Positions 25,872 to 35,113 of a DNA stretch of 64,000 nt are shown here, piece by piece. A model generated the notes under the pieces. It saw only the letters and a program-made list of their open reading frames with translations, was not told where the DNA came from and did no database searches. The DNA lies in assembly GCA_004299305.1 (NCBI GenBank), contig SCPZ01000097.1, positions 124,001 through 188,000 on the forward strand, in the 5' to 3' direction. The position numbers and the translations under genes were made by a program. Source of the stretch: Methylobacter sp. Its GTDB lineage: Bacteria; Pseudomonadota; Gammaproteobacteria; Methylococcales; Methylomonadaceae. The stretch's first letter is position 1. Each line of letters opens with the position of its first letter.

Positions 25872-27434
25872 ATGAAGAAAACATTATTAATGACAGCCAT
25901 ACTCTCCGCCCTATCAGCAAGTGGAGCATCTTATGCAGCAAATCCAGCGCCTGAGGATAGAGAATATACAATGGAAGAAATAGTAACTTTAGCAAATACC
26001 ACCCCAGACTTGAAGAAGCCTACCGATAACAACAGTAAACGTATTAAAGATTCCTATATTGTTATATTCAAAGATCCAATAGACAATGAAACTCCATTAA
26101 TTTTACCTGCAGGAAAAACAAAGAACACCGCAAAATATGGTGACAGCACCGATGCCGCAGGTGCGACAGGCCAAAGTAAAAAAGAAGTGGAGGAGACTCT
26201 TCAAACAAATGGAAAGGTAATTTCTATTTTTGAGAGTATAAATGCTGTTCACATGGAAATCACTTCAGCAGAGGCACTTCGCTTAAGCAAAGATAGTCGT
26301 GTTAAAAGTATCGAGCAAGATAGGACGCTTTCAATGCAAGGCGCTTATTCTATACCAAATCCTGGCTGGGGCGCAGATCGATTGGATGAAGATACGGCTA
26401 TGTTAGATAATGACTATACCTTTGATGCTAATTCAACCGGTAAAAATGAAGACATTTATATAGTGGATACCGGATTAAACTGGGCTAATTCTAACGTGGT
26501 AGGCCAGTTTGTCACGGGGCAGTTTGGTTTTCCTAATACCGGCTCACGACTTCAATATGCCTATGATGTTAACTACCCAAATCAAGCACCTTTTGCTCCT
26601 GGCGTCGCCCTTACTACAACCAATACGGCATCAGTTCCAAACTTTGCGCGTGATTGTGTTGGACATGGAACCAGTGTTGCGAGCGCAGCAGCTGGAATTA
26701 GTGTTGGCATGGCAAAAACTGCAAATGTAAAGATTGTGAAAGTAGCTTCTGGTTGCACTACAGACCCAGTACTTTCACTTACAAATTTAGCATCGGCAAT
26801 TAATTGGGTTGCTACACATGCCCCAAAAGGGGCGATACTTAATCTTAGTTCTGGAATGCAGGCACCAAAAGATGTAAATGACAATTACATTTGTGCTTCG
26901 GCCATAAATACTCCATATACAACTACAAGTCCGGGGGTAGACGCTGCCGTGCAGGCAGCATATAACAATGGTGTTGCTGTAATCGTAGCTGCGGGCAACG
27001 ATAATTGCAATGCCGCTTTTTATTCTCCAGCAAAAGTGACTGATGCTTTTGTTGTGGGTGCAACTACGTATTCTTTACTTAATGGGAAAGATGCAAAAGC
27101 AAGTTTTTCACGATATGGCACAACCATAGATGCGTTTGCCCCTGGTGAATCTGTAGTTGTGATGCATTCTGACGGTTCTTTTGTTTATCAAAGCGGCACC
27201 TCTTTTTCAGCGCCTTATGTTGCTGGTATTCTCGCTAATGCGTGTGGTGATTATGATAGCATTGTTGGTCCTGTTCTCCCCGCTTGTAAACGGCTCGTGT
27301 CCAATGCTGCCGGAACATTTACTTATGTCATGAATCCTCGAATTACAAGTGGTACAGTTACAAATACGGATGGCACTGTAATGACTAATTCGCCGTCTAA
27401 GTTCGTAAACAACTCCTACAGTCCGTTTTTTTAA
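25872..27434 (+). CDS. Secreted subtilisin-family serine protease (S8) with I9 propeptide
   Basis: A 520-residue exported protease. A signal peptide (1-22, ending SYA-A) is followed by an inhibitor I9-like prodomain (about 62-150: SYIVIFKDP, AVHMEITSAEALRLSK, VKSIEQD). The S8 catalytic domain has Asp199 (IVDTGLN), His265 (GHGTSVASAAAG), oxyanion Asn376 (AAGNDN) and Ser444 (SGTSFSAPYVAGI), all intact. Extra Cys pairs suggest disulfides. The ATG at 25872 follows AAGGAAAACAGA and starts the signal peptide. The gene looks more AT-rich than its neighbours, hinting at horizontal transfer. No RTX or C-terminal T1SS signal is visible; Sec export is expected. Confidence 0.93.
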   Translation: MKKTLLMTAILSALSASGASYAANPAPEDREYTMEEIVTLANTTPDLKKPTDNNSKRIKDSYIVIFKDPIDNETPLILPAGKTKNTAKYGDSTDAAGATGQSKKEVEETLQTNGKVISIFESINAVHMEITSAEALRLSKDSRVKSIEQDRTLSMQGAYSIPNPGWGADRLDEDTAMLDNDYTFDANSTGKNEDIYIVDTGLNWANSNVVGQFVTGQFGFPNTGSRLQYAYDVNYPNQAPFAPGVALTTTNTASVPNFARDCVGHGTSVASAAAGISVGMAKTANVKIVKVASGCTTDPVLSLTNLASAINWVATHAPKGAILNLSSGMQAPKDVNDNYICASAINTPYTTTSPGVDAAVQAAYNNGVAVIVAAGNDNCNAAFYSPAKVTDAFVVGATTYSLLNGKDAKASFSRYGTTIDAFAPGESVVVMHSDGSFVYQSGTSFSAPYVAGILANACGDYDSIVGPVLPACKRLVSNAAGTFTYVMNPRITSGTVTNTDGTVMTNSPSKFVNNSYSPFF

Positions 27435-27614
27435 GCTAAATTAACATGAACATAAGATTTAATTGTTTACTCAACTTCAATAATATTGAAGGAGTGAATG
27501 GTTAGGTCATTTATATGTATACTTCGTGTGGTCGCGTTTACGGATTTTCCCAAATAAAAAGAGTTAAGTTTTCGTGGTGTATAATGATCTTTTTTATGTT
27601 AAATAGGATTAACA

Positions 27615-27947
27615 ATGGAAGCTTACCCCGAAAAAACCTGTTCGATAGACCGTCTGGTCACTCATGCCAAATTGGTAGAGGCGACAAAAGCCGGAATGAA
27701 AACACAGCAGCGTCGTAATGGCATATATGGCTTGCCTGGCGAAACCTTCGACCTGGACGGAATGACTTTTGTTGTTACCGATTTAAAGCGTCAACGTTTA
27801 GGCGATATGACCGATGCCGACGCTAAGGCGGAGGGCTATCCAAGCCTTGATATGTACCGGGACATTATCTTAAAAATGCATGCAGGGATGACTTGGGAAG
27901 AAGACAGTCTGGTTTGGGTGCATAGTTTTGCAGCTAAGGTGGATTAA
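27615..27947 (+). CDS. ASCH-domain-like small protein
   Basis: A 110-residue cytosolic protein. The middle reads YGLPGETFDLDGMTFVVTDL, then GDMTDADAKAEGYPSLDMYR and WVHSF. The DAxxEG motif after a short beta strand is typical of ASCH (PUA-like, RNA-binding) domains. AGGATTAACA precedes the ATG. A perfect 14-bp hairpin follows 4 nt after the stop. It has no operon partner. Domain assignment is by pattern only; function unknown. Confidence 0.65.
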   Translation: MEAYPEKTCSIDRLVTHAKLVEATKAGMKTQQRRNGIYGLPGETFDLDGMTFVVTDLKRQRLGDMTDADAKAEGYPSLDMYRDIILKMHAGMTWEEDSLVWVHSFAAKVD

Positions 27948-27951
27948 ACAA

Positions 27952-27983
27952 CTAGTTCCCTCTCCAACAGGAGAGGGAACTAG
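27952..27983. repeat. Perfect 14-bp hairpin between convergent genes
   Basis: CTAGTTCCCTCTCC, loop AACA, GGAGAGGGAACTAG. It lacks a T run and lies between the ASCH-like gene and the convergent cyclophilin gene. Confidence 0.75.
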
Positions 27984-28076
27984 GCCGGACTAGGTCAACT
28001 TATAACATATTGTATTTACAGCATAAAATACATACAGATACCTGTATGTCGTGAGATGAAACATAAGTAGACAGCC

Positions 28077-28976
28077 TCAGTACCCAAGGGCCGACGCTTT
28101 GCTAAGCAGATTGTTAAGAGTTCCAATCGACTTTAAGGTATTTCCAAGCGCTGAACCCCAATAGACCTTTCCATTTGCAGCAGCGATATATCGCTGGGTT
28201 TTCGCATAATAGCGATAATAATAGCCGGAACCGGTTGTCGACTTACTGTTCGGCCCCACGGAATTAGCCGGGGAGAATCTTTCCGGATACAGGCTTTCAA
28301 GATAGGCGAAAACTCTATCCGCAGCTCTGGTTTTAGCGGGAACAAGCACGGAAACACGTTCTACTATGACCATATTCGATTTTTGCACGGTATTGTTTGT
28401 TATTGGCGCCAAATATGGCAGTGTTTCAAAGGGGGTATTTTTGCCTGCGTTGACTCTAGGCAATGCCGCAATGGCATCAACCACGCCCATGCCTGCGTTT
28501 AACACTTGCCCAAACACCGTAAACCCGCCATTTTGTAAGTCCAGATTCGCAGAATTATCGGCTAGATTGAAAAACCACTGATTAGTGGCGCTATTGGGGT
28601 CACTGCCTTGCTTGGCCATGGCGATAGTGCCGCGCAAGTTAGAACGATCAGCGCTATATTCGTTCATTACAGGCGGATTTGTGGCAACATAACTCAGCTG
28701 ATTAGTTGTGTCATTCCATGCGAACCCACCACCTTGAATAATAAATCCCGGCACACTACGATGAATAATTGAATTGGCATAGGCGCCGCTCTTGGCATAA
28801 CTGAGAAAATTCGCCACAGTCAACGGCGCCTTAGTATCGTACAATTGAACATCAATAATGCCGAGTGAGGTTTGCATTCTGGCTACCACGGCCGCCGAGC
28901 AGACAGTCGGCACTGCAAGCGTAAAAATCACCGTCAGTTTGACGAGCCACTGCCATTTAAAACGAATTGAAAACAT
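28077..28976 (-). CDS. Periplasmic cyclophilin-type peptidyl-prolyl isomerase with C-terminal extension
   Basis: A 299-residue exported PPIase. A signal peptide (1-29) precedes the cyclophilin domain (about 30-205) with TSLGIIDVQLYDTKAP, FLSYAKSGAYANSIIHRSVP, FIIQGGGF, GTIAMAKQ, SATNQWFFNLADNS and FTVFGQV. It catalyses cis-trans isomerisation of prolyl bonds in exported proteins. The last 85 residues form a separate domain, RVFAYLESLYPERFSPA, then GYYYRYYAKTQRYIAAANGK and VYWGSAL. This module occurs at the end of other secreted proteobacterial proteins and may be a surface or processing domain; its function is unknown to me. PPIA alone ends near residue 190. Confidence 0.88.
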   Translation of the reverse strand: MFSIRFKWQWLVKLTVIFTLAVPTVCSAAVVARMQTSLGIIDVQLYDTKAPLTVANFLSYAKSGAYANSIIHRSVPGFIIQGGGFAWNDTTNQLSYVATNPPVMNEYSADRSNLRGTIAMAKQGSDPNSATNQWFFNLADNSANLDLQNGGFTVFGQVLNAGMGVVDAIAALPRVNAGKNTPFETLPYLAPITNNTVQKSNMVIVERVSVLVPAKTRAADRVFAYLESLYPERFSPANSVGPNSKSTTGSGYYYRYYAKTQRYIAAANGKVYWGSALGNTLKSIGTLNNLLSKASALGY

Positions 28977-29094
28977 GATATTTCTCTAAAATGTGTTTAC
29001 GTTGTATGAAATCCATTTCCCTTCCCTTTATTGCAACAAATCATCGCCGCAATTTATATCGATAAAATTATGCAAAGCAACAGCAGACTTCACA

Positions 29095-30351
29095 TTATTG
29101 ACTTTTTCTAGTCTGACCTGTCATTTTCGTTGGGGTATCAGCTTGTTCTTGGTAAGCCCGATAACTCACTATTCCGACATCGACGGTGACGTTTTCTGAA
29201 TTAACCGTACCCAACGCGGCTTCAGCAATATCGGAAATCGTGCGGCTTTTGCTGGCAGCATAACCGCGCACCACAAAACCGGGATAGCTTATTTTTTCCA
29301 GCAACACGCCTGCTTTCAAGCTATTGGACATTGAAGTGGCCGTTCTTTGAAAGGGCAACTCAAGATACCGATACGAAATCATTGCGAATACAAAAACAGC
29401 GGCGATGTAAACAAAGGTTATCTCGCCAAGATAATTCCCGGTCACTAATTCCTGCCACAAATACACTGTGTAAGATATTTTGCCTAAATAGCATAGCTGT
29501 CTGTTTTTAAAAATAACCGCAATCGATTTAAGCTGTGTGGGCGTACCTAACACCATCAGCAGAATCAGCACAGGGTAACAGATCACCTTAACCTGTTTTT
29601 CGATGCCGACCGGCAAATAGCCTATACCGATAAGCAGCAGGGCGATAACACTTAACCAGGCTGCAAGATGCATCCGGCGAATGCGGCTCATGATATTTTC
29701 AGGCAACAGTGCGGAACAACAACCGGTAAGCAGAAAAATAAAGTACATGAAATATTCGCCAAGAAGCAGATGGCCGGTTCTGAACAATAAAACCGAGCCG
29801 ATGATTAGGCCGCCTATTGCAAAACTAAAACGCAAGCTGTTATTAATCAGCGGTACGAACAGGATCAGCAGAGGAAAAAGCAGATAGAACTGCTCTTCAT
29901 AAGCCAGCGTCCAGGTGTGTCCTGCAAACCACGAACACCCCTCGGGAAACGGCATATTGCACAAAAATGAAGCCGAAGTGAGCGCTTGTTGCGGCGAAAT
30001 TTCAATAATACCTGCGGCATTCAATATTAGAAGGCCGGATAGATACAGCCAAAGCGGCGGAATAATCCGATAAAACCGGCGCACATAAAATGCGGGTAAA
30101 CAAATCGTACCGGTTTTGTTCTTCTCGGCAACAAGGCCGGAACAGATTACAAAACCGCTGATCACAAAAAAGACCAAAACTCCCAGTTCGCCCAGCCGAT
30201 CCAGCTGGTCTAAATAAGGCGCTAGGGATGTTATTTTTAAGCCGCTATAAACAAAGATATGCGACTGAATGACCATGACAACGGCCAGGAACCGCCAAGC
30301 ATCAATATAGTCAATTCTTGTTGGGGCAACTTCTTTAGTGGTGTTACACAA
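29095..30351 (-). CDS. Membrane acyltransferase 3 family protein (OafA/YrhL-like)
   Basis: A 418-residue integral membrane O-acyltransferase. It begins RIDYIDAWRFLAVVMVIQSH (the R-x10-H acyltransferase-3 signature) and continues with VLVFFVISGFVICSGL, FYVRRFYRIIPPLWLYL and the TWTLAYEEQFYLLFPLLILF segment. About ten helices follow. Such enzymes acetylate or acylate surface polysaccharides or lipids; the substrate is unknown and no glycan genes lie beside it. The last 75 residues (KAGVLLEKISYPGFVVRGYA and on to QTRKSQ) extend past the last helix and resemble nothing I recognise. Confidence 0.85.
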   Translation of the reverse strand: MCNTTKEVAPTRIDYIDAWRFLAVVMVIQSHIFVYSGLKITSLAPYLDQLDRLGELGVLVFFVISGFVICSGLVAEKNKTGTICLPAFYVRRFYRIIPPLWLYLSGLLILNAAGIIEISPQQALTSASFLCNMPFPEGCSWFAGHTWTLAYEEQFYLLFPLLILFVPLINNSLRFSFAIGGLIIGSVLLFRTGHLLLGEYFMYFIFLLTGCCSALLPENIMSRIRRMHLAAWLSVIALLLIGIGYLPVGIEKQVKVICYPVLILLMVLGTPTQLKSIAVIFKNRQLCYLGKISYTVYLWQELVTGNYLGEITFVYIAAVFVFAMISYRYLELPFQRTATSMSNSLKAGVLLEKISYPGFVVRGYAASKSRTISDIAEAALGTVNSENVTVDVGIVSYRAYQEQADTPTKMTGQTRKSQ

Positions 30352-30525
30352 GGTTACTTATCCTGCTTTAGGAAATGGCGGGGCGTACAAGCAGCCCCGA
30401 TTTTACGCGGGGTTGGATTTTTGATTGTATTTGAAAAAATACGGTTGAATAGCTTATGAACAGTGTAATCGTGGCGATGAAATGTTTCAGGGGAATCATT
30501 GTACAATCCGTGAACGGTACGCCCC

Positions 30526-30547
30526 TTGCCTACATCCCTGTAGGCAA
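30526..30547. repeat. Hairpin TTGCCTACA/TGTAGGCAA
   Basis: Perfect 9-bp arms around TCCC, about 27 nt beyond the hupE stop. The half GCCTACATCCCTGT recurs at 53797-53810 beside the murF 3' repeat. Confidence 0.65.
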
Positions 30548-30573
30548 CAAAACACCAGCTGAGTAGTTGAAAA

Positions 30574-31140
30574 TTAACCGGCGGCTAGATAATACAAGCC
30601 GCTGCTTAAGCACATCAAAGAAAACAGGTAATTCATACGTTTTCCTGTCATTAGCCCAATTACGCATCCACCAACGCAAATAGCCAGACTCATCAACATT
30701 AACGCAGAGAAATACTGTACGGCGCCGACATCAGCCGGAATTTCCGCAGCATGGGCATAGCCGTGAAATACGGCAAAAAATGATACGCCCAGAAAAAATA
30801 TTTTAGCGCGTTGTTTTTGGTTGATACTGACCAGCAAGCCAAACGCCACCAATGATAGGGCGATGAAGGACTCAACAAACGGTATTTGAATGCCATAGGC
30901 ATTAATCAAAGCTCCGACGGCCATTAGCGCCAGAAAAACAGCTGGAAATGCAAACAATGCTTTACCGCCTTGCTTGACCGCAATTAGGCCTACCGCCATT
31001 AACACCAGCAAATGATCGATGCCGGTTAAAGGATGCAATAAACCGCTGATTAAGCTGTGGTCAATATGTCCCCCGGTATGTGCATAGAGTGAGGGTGATA
31101 CGAGAAGTAAGGCGGTAATCAACCAGTTTTTAATACGCAT
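30574..31140 (-). CDS. hupE: HupE/UreJ-family nickel permease
   Basis: A 188-residue membrane protein with a cleavable N terminus (MRIKNWLITALLLVSPSLYA) followed by HTGGHIDHSLISGLLHPLTG and IDHLLVLMAVGL. HP-x5-DH is the HupE/UreJ signature that supplies metal-binding His and Asp residues. Six helices are expected. HupE/UreJ import Ni2+ for hydrogenase or urease. The NiFe hydrogenase operon lies 4 kb away on the same strand, and no urease is present, so hydrogenase supply is likely. AGAGGACTCACTT precedes the ATG. Confidence 0.9.
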   Translation of the reverse strand: MRIKNWLITALLLVSPSLYAHTGGHIDHSLISGLLHPLTGIDHLLVLMAVGLIAVKQGGKALFAFPAVFLALMAVGALINAYGIQIPFVESFIALSLVAFGLLVSINQKQRAKIFFLGVSFFAVFHGYAHAAEIPADVGAVQYFSALMLMSLAICVGGCVIGLMTGKRMNYLFSLMCLSSGLYYLAAG

Positions 31141-31336
31141 AAGTGAGTCCTCTTAAGTTGTTAGCGGGTAAACAATATTCAGCAGGATTGCTGCCTATCA
31201 TGGTTATAAAAAAGCAGCCTCAGTCTATTAACTGGCCTGAGCTCTGTCAACGCTTTATCAGCGATAACTGTGATTAAAAGTGTCATACACGTTACTTAAC
31301 ATAGGTGCGCGCCTCACCCGGCAGTCAACGTTTATA

Positions 31337-32215
31337 TCAATCCAGTGCTTTAATCGCATCTGCAAGCAACGCATCCAGCCTGATACAGGAGCTCGAATGG
31401 TCAATGCTGTCGGTCGCCCAAATATTTTTGACGCCGGCTTTAAGGATATGCGCGTAAGCATCGCCGCAAAACAAGGCGTGCGTAACGACGGCATGGATGT
31501 CTTTACAGCCCGCGGCTTGCAGCAGTCCGGCGGCTTTGGCGAGAGTTCTGCCGGTGCTGGCCATATCGTCTATGATGACTACCGGTTGCTTGCCAAAATC
31601 GCTATCCGGCAAGCTCATTTCAACCTGTTTGTCGCCGAGCCGGTTTTTATCGGCAATCGCGTAATCGAAACCGATGTTATCTGCGATAGCTCCAACCCAT
31701 TGTTTCGATTCGCTGTCCGGCCCCAACAGTACGGCATGTTTGAATTTTTCTTTTAAAAACAGCCCGATTTCATTCGCAGCGGTAAGGGTGACGGCGTTTT
31801 TTATCGGAATCGCCTGAGTTAATGACGAAATACGGTGTAGATGCGGGTCGACGGTCAGCACATCGTCAAACAGCTCTGCAAGCAGTTTACCTATGATGCG
31901 CTGACTGACCGCCTCGCCGGGTTGGTTGGCGATGTCCTGGCGCATATAGCTTAAGTAAGGCGCGACCAAAGTGAGACGTTGACCGCCTAATTCCCGAGCA
32001 GTGGTGGCGCACAATAACAATTCGATCAGTTTGTCGTTGGGCTGGTTTAGACTGCGGCAGACAATAAGGTGCTCAGGCAGTACCGGAGGCAGGCGGATCA
32101 AACTTTCGCCGTCAGGAAAATGATGTACGACAACCTCGGCCAGCGGTACATCAAGACGCGCAGCCAAACGCTGTGCCTGGCTTAAGTAGTCGGGGAAGGC
32201 AAGTATCATCATCAT
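31337..32215 (-). CDS. Ribose-phosphate pyrophosphokinase-like protein
   Basis: A 292-residue protein of the PRPP synthetase/phosphoribosyltransferase fold. Seen: FPDGESLIRL near the N terminus, DPHLHRISSL (the pyrophosphate/ribose loop), GPDSESKQW and the PRPP-binding loop VVIIDDMASTGRTL (about 207-220). It is shorter and more divergent than the housekeeping Prs (about 315), with sequence closer to archaeal-type enzymes. The TTG at 32245 overlaps the previous gene; ATGs at 32215, 32212 and 32209 are more plausible starts. It follows the AMP/thymidine-phosphorylase-like gene by 19 nt, so the two probably act in one ribose-phosphate pathway. Confidence 0.85.
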   Translation of the reverse strand: MMMILAFPDYLSQAQRLAARLDVPLAEVVVHHFPDGESLIRLPPVLPEHLIVCRSLNQPNDKLIELLLCATTARELGGQRLTLVAPYLSYMRQDIANQPGEAVSQRIIGKLLAELFDDVLTVDPHLHRISSLTQAIPIKNAVTLTAANEIGLFLKEKFKHAVLLGPDSESKQWVGAIADNIGFDYAIADKNRLGDKQVEMSLPDSDFGKQPVVIIDDMASTGRTLAKAAGLLQAAGCKDIHAVVTHALFCGDAYAHILKAGVKNIWATDSIDHSSSCIRLDALLADAIKALD

Positions 32216-32234
32216 GAGTTGAGATTGTTCCTGA

Positions 32235-33770
32235 TTAAAAGGCAATCAACGACTTAATAATTTGTTCGTCGCTACCTAGGGTGTAGCCGTTGTTTTGGCA
32301 GGATAAATCCTGAGCGAATTTGAAATCGGCAGGAAATTCGGCATAAATGCGATACAAAACATCGCCTTCTTTTACCGGGCTGCCCAGTTTTTTTAATAAA
32401 TCGACACCTGCTTTTTTCATCACCGGAGCACCGGCAAGCCGGGCAATTTTTGCCATTTGAAAGTTGTCGATACTGGTGACTACTCCGCTGCAACCGGCCA
32501 CAACCTCATGACAAAGACTGCCGGGGCGAAGATCAATCGGTTTCGGACCTTGTGCCTGAATGAACGCATTCATTTTGGCTCCGGCCCGGCCTGATTCGAG
32601 TATGTCACGGGCAATGGCATAGCCTTGCCCGCCACGCACATCGGGATCGAATTCAATAATCCTGCCTGCCAGCTGCAAAGACTTTTGCCGCAAATCGAAC
32701 GGCGCATCGGGATCATTTTGCAATACCTGCATAATGTCCCGCGCTTCCAGTATCGGGCCTATGCCCCGTCCTATCGGTTGGCGGCCATCGGTAATCATCA
32801 CTTCCAGATGAATGTTGAGCCGGTCGCCGACAAATTCAAACAATTTACGCAAGGCCAGAGCCTGATTCATGTGTCGCACTTTAGCGGTGGGGCCGACCGG
32901 AATATCAATAAGCAGGTGAGTGGAACCGGCGGCCAGTTTTTTGGACAGGATCGATGCCACCATTTGCCCTTGAGAATCGATGCCCAACGGACGCTCAACA
33001 GAAATCAGCATGTCATCGACCGGCGCGAGTTTGGCCGTGCCGCCCCAAGCCAGACAGCCGCGTTCTTGGCGCACGATGTCGTGCAGTTGGTCCGGGGTCA
33101 GGTTGACTTCGGCCAGCACTTCCATGGTATCGGCCGTGCCTGCCGGCGAGGTGATCGCGCGGCTGGAGGTTTTCGGTATCAACATGCCGTGCGCGGCAAC
33201 GATAGGCACGACCAGCATCGAAGTGCGGTTGCCGGGAATGCCGCCGATGCAATGCTTATCGGCGACCAGCGATTCATGCCAATTCATCGTGTCGCCGGAT
33301 TGCAGCATGGCGCGGGTAAGAAAAAACAGTTCGTCGCGATCAAGATTGTTTTGTCCGGTCGCAACCAGGAACGCAGCCATTTCCATTTTTGAATAGCGGG
33401 TTTCAACAATGTCATTGGTTATATTGTTAAAGTCGTCCTGGTCGAGACGTTCGCCGTTGATTTTGCGGCGTACCGCATCCATGGACTTTGGGGGTTCCGC
33501 ATGATTGACGGTGACCAGGCAATCTTCAGGGACATTGAGCTGTTTGAAGGCCTGCTCGGACAGGCCCAGCTCTCCCGGTTGAACAATCGAGCTGTCATCA
33601 ACGACGTTAAGAACAGCAAGCACTTTGGAACCGTTGCTGCTAACTTGGATTTTGGACAGCGCCTGGAAGCCTTCGGCCCGGTAAATACCGCACTCGCGGT
33701 TTAAATAAGCGACGTTTTCGTGATAGGTATCGATAGCGATACGGCGAAGTTTTAGGGTGTCATTACTCAT
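32235..33770 (-). CDS. AMP/thymidine phosphorylase-family enzyme
   Basis: A 511-residue member of the thymidine phosphorylase superfamily with the extra N-terminal domain (about residues 1-85) seen in archaeal AMP phosphorylase. Seen: [14 protein letters not shown], the phosphate-binding [15 protein letters not shown] (about 190-204), [18 protein letters not shown], and [20 protein letters not shown] in the C-terminal barrel-sandwich domain. Such enzymes phosphorolyse AMP or other NMPs to ribose 1,5-bisphosphate; true pyrimidine-nucleoside phosphorylases are near 440 residues. The ATG at 33770 fits better than the upstream TTG/ATG frame, which is read from a conserved non-coding element. Adjacent to a PRPP-synthetase-like gene. 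Confidence 0.85.
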   Translation of the reverse strand: MSNDTLKLRRIAIDTYHENVAYLNRECGIYRAEGFQALSKIQVSSNGSKVLAVLNVVDDSSIVQPGELGLSEQAFKQLNVPEDCLVTVNHAEPPKSMDAVRRKINGERLDQDDFNNITNDIVETRYSKMEMAAFLVATGQNNLDRDELFFLTRAMLQSGDTMNWHESLVADKHCIGGIPGNRTSMLVVPIVAAHGMLIPKTSSRAITSPAGTADTMEVLAEVNLTPDQLHDIVRQERGCLAWGGTAKLAPVDDMLISVERPLGIDSQGQMVASILSKKLAAGSTHLLIDIPVGPTAKVRHMNQALALRKLFEFVGDRLNIHLEVMITDGRQPIGRGIGPILEARDIMQVLQNDPDAPFDLRQKSLQLAGRIIEFDPDVRGGQGYAIARDILESGRAGAKMNAFIQAQGPKPIDLRPGSLCHEVVAGCSGVVTSIDNFQMAKIARLAGAPVMKKAGVDLLKKLGSPVKEGDVLYRIYAEFPADFKFAQDLSCQNNGYTLGSDEQIIKSLIAF

Positions 33771-33784
33771 GAGTGGGCTGATTA

Positions 33785-33830
33785 GCGGATAATATGGATT
33801 GATGATGCGGTTTGAAGCACATATTGTCAA
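33785..33830 (-). promoter_or_regulatory. 45-nt element shared with 18202-18246 (copy 2)
   Basis: The minus strand begins TTGACAATA, contains TCAAACCGCATCATCAATCC followed by A, and ends TTATCCG, 15 nt before the AMP-phosphorylase-like ATG. TTGACA at 33825-33830 could be a -35 box. Confidence 0.5.
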
Positions 33831-33863
33831 TAATACAGACACAACCAGAATTCAGGAACAGCA

Positions 33864-34436
33864 ATGAAAAAATGTACATGGGCGCTGTCCAGCCCGAATG
33901 AAGAGCAATATCACGATCATGAATGGGGCGTACCTGTACATGACGACCGGCTGCTGTTTGAGTTCCTGATTCTTGAAGGCGCTCAGGCGGGTTTAAGCTG
34001 GTCTACCATTTTGAACAAGCGCGATGGTTACAAAAACGCTTTCGATAATTTTGATGCTGAAAAGATTGCGCGCTACGATGACCAAAAAACCAAGGCATTG
34101 TTAGCTAACCCGGATATAGTAAGAAACAGGCTAAAGGTTAATGCGGCTGTTATCAACGCCCAGGCTTTTTTAAATGTTCAGCAGGCTTTTGGCAGTTTTG
34201 ATGAATACATCTGGCAATTTGTCGATAACAAACCACGGCACAATGCCTGGAAAAATGCCGCCGAGGTTCCGGCTTTTACGCGAACATCCGAATTAATGAG
34301 CAAGGATCTTAAAAAGCGCGGCTTTAAGTTTGTCGGCAACACCATTTGTTATGCTTATATGCAGGCGACCGGCATGGTCAATGATCACACCATTGATTGT
34401 TACAGACATGCTGAAATAAAACGAAACTATCCGTAA
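33864..34436 (+). CDS. tag: 3-methyladenine DNA glycosylase I
   Basis: A 190-residue base-excision repair enzyme that removes 3-methyladenine from alkylated DNA. Zn ligands Cys4, His17, His175 and Cys179 fall at exactly the positions known in E. coli Tag. The substrate-pocket segment [18 protein letters not shown] (about 37-54) carries the HhH-family residues. AGGAACAGCA precedes the ATG. gloA begins 11 nt after the stop, giving a small detoxification/repair operon. Divergent from the AMP-phosphorylase-like gene. Confidence 0.96.
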   Translation: MKKCTWALSSPNEEQYHDHEWGVPVHDDRLLFEFLILEGAQAGLSWSTILNKRDGYKNAFDNFDAEKIARYDDQKTKALLANPDIVRNRLKVNAAVINAQAFLNVQQAFGSFDEYIWQFVDNKPRHNAWKNAAEVPAFTRTSELMSKDLKKRGFKFVGNTICYAYMQATGMVNDHTIDCYRHAEIKRNYP

Positions 34437-34447
34437 GGAATAACACT

Positions 34448-34888
34448 ATGCGTTATCTACACACTATGGTTCGGGTTCATGACCTGAATGAATCCCTGAA
34501 TTTTTATTGCAACAAACTGGGGCTAATCGAATGCAACAGAATGGACAGCGAAGCAGGCCGTTTTACGCTGGTTTATTTACATGCACCGCAAGATTCCGAT
34601 CAGGCGGCAAAGATGCACGCACCGTTTCTGGAGCTGACTTATAACTGGGATACCGAAAATTATCAGGGCGGCCGTAACTTTGGGCACCTGGCTTTTGAGG
34701 TCGATAATATTTACGAAACCTGCCAGAAACTGATGGATGCCGGTGTCCTCATCAACCGTCCGCCGCGTGACGGGCGGATGGCCTTCATACGCTCACCGGA
34801 TAATATTTCTATCGAGTTGTTGCAAAAAGATGCGCCGCTGGCGCCTGCGGAACCGTGGCTTTCCATGCAAAACACGGGAACTTGGTAA
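34448..34888 (+). CDS. gloA: Lactoylglutathione lyase (glyoxalase I)
   Basis: A 146-residue glyoxalase I that isomerises the methylglyoxal-glutathione hemithioacetal to S-lactoylglutathione. Metal ligands match the E. coli type: His5, Glu62, His80 and Glu123. The compact form without the insertion loops of the zinc-type enzymes suggests Ni2+/Co2+ activation. TAAGGAATAACACT gives a good ribosome-binding site. Co-transcribed with tag. A large imperfect palindrome lies downstream. Confidence 0.94.
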   Translation: MRYLHTMVRVHDLNESLNFYCNKLGLIECNRMDSEAGRFTLVYLHAPQDSDQAAKMHAPFLELTYNWDTENYQGGRNFGHLAFEVDNIYETCQKLMDAGVLINRPPRDGRMAFIRSPDNISIELLQKDAPLAPAEPWLSMQNTGTW

Positions 34889-34914
34889 GAACACAGATAG
34901 CATTTAGAAATGAC

Positions 34915-34976
34915 GGCTACTCACTTAAGGCGGGACATAAGCTAGGCTTAACCTATCCTGTCTTAAGTGAATAGCC
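34915..34976. repeat. Imperfect 62-nt palindrome after gloA
   Basis: Arms GGCTACTCACTTAAG and CTTAAGTGAATAGCC (one mismatch) enclose a partly self-complementary centre. The rest of the gap to 35113 has no recognised gene. Confidence 0.65.
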
Positions 34977-35113
34977 GAAGTTACCCATTGCCGAGCGGCT
35001 GAAATTGTGGATTTAAATGCCCAATGTGGGCCATGAAGCCATCAATAAATGTAGCGATGACGTCGCTAGAAAAAGCAAAGTCATACACATTGAAAATGTG
35101 GACGGTTTATCGC

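Noticed and set aside
32625..33392. 255-codon plus-strand frame opposite the AMP-phosphorylase-like gene
   Set aside because: Long but antisense to a conserved enzyme; the protein is His/Arg/Gln-rich low-complexity without a recognised fold.
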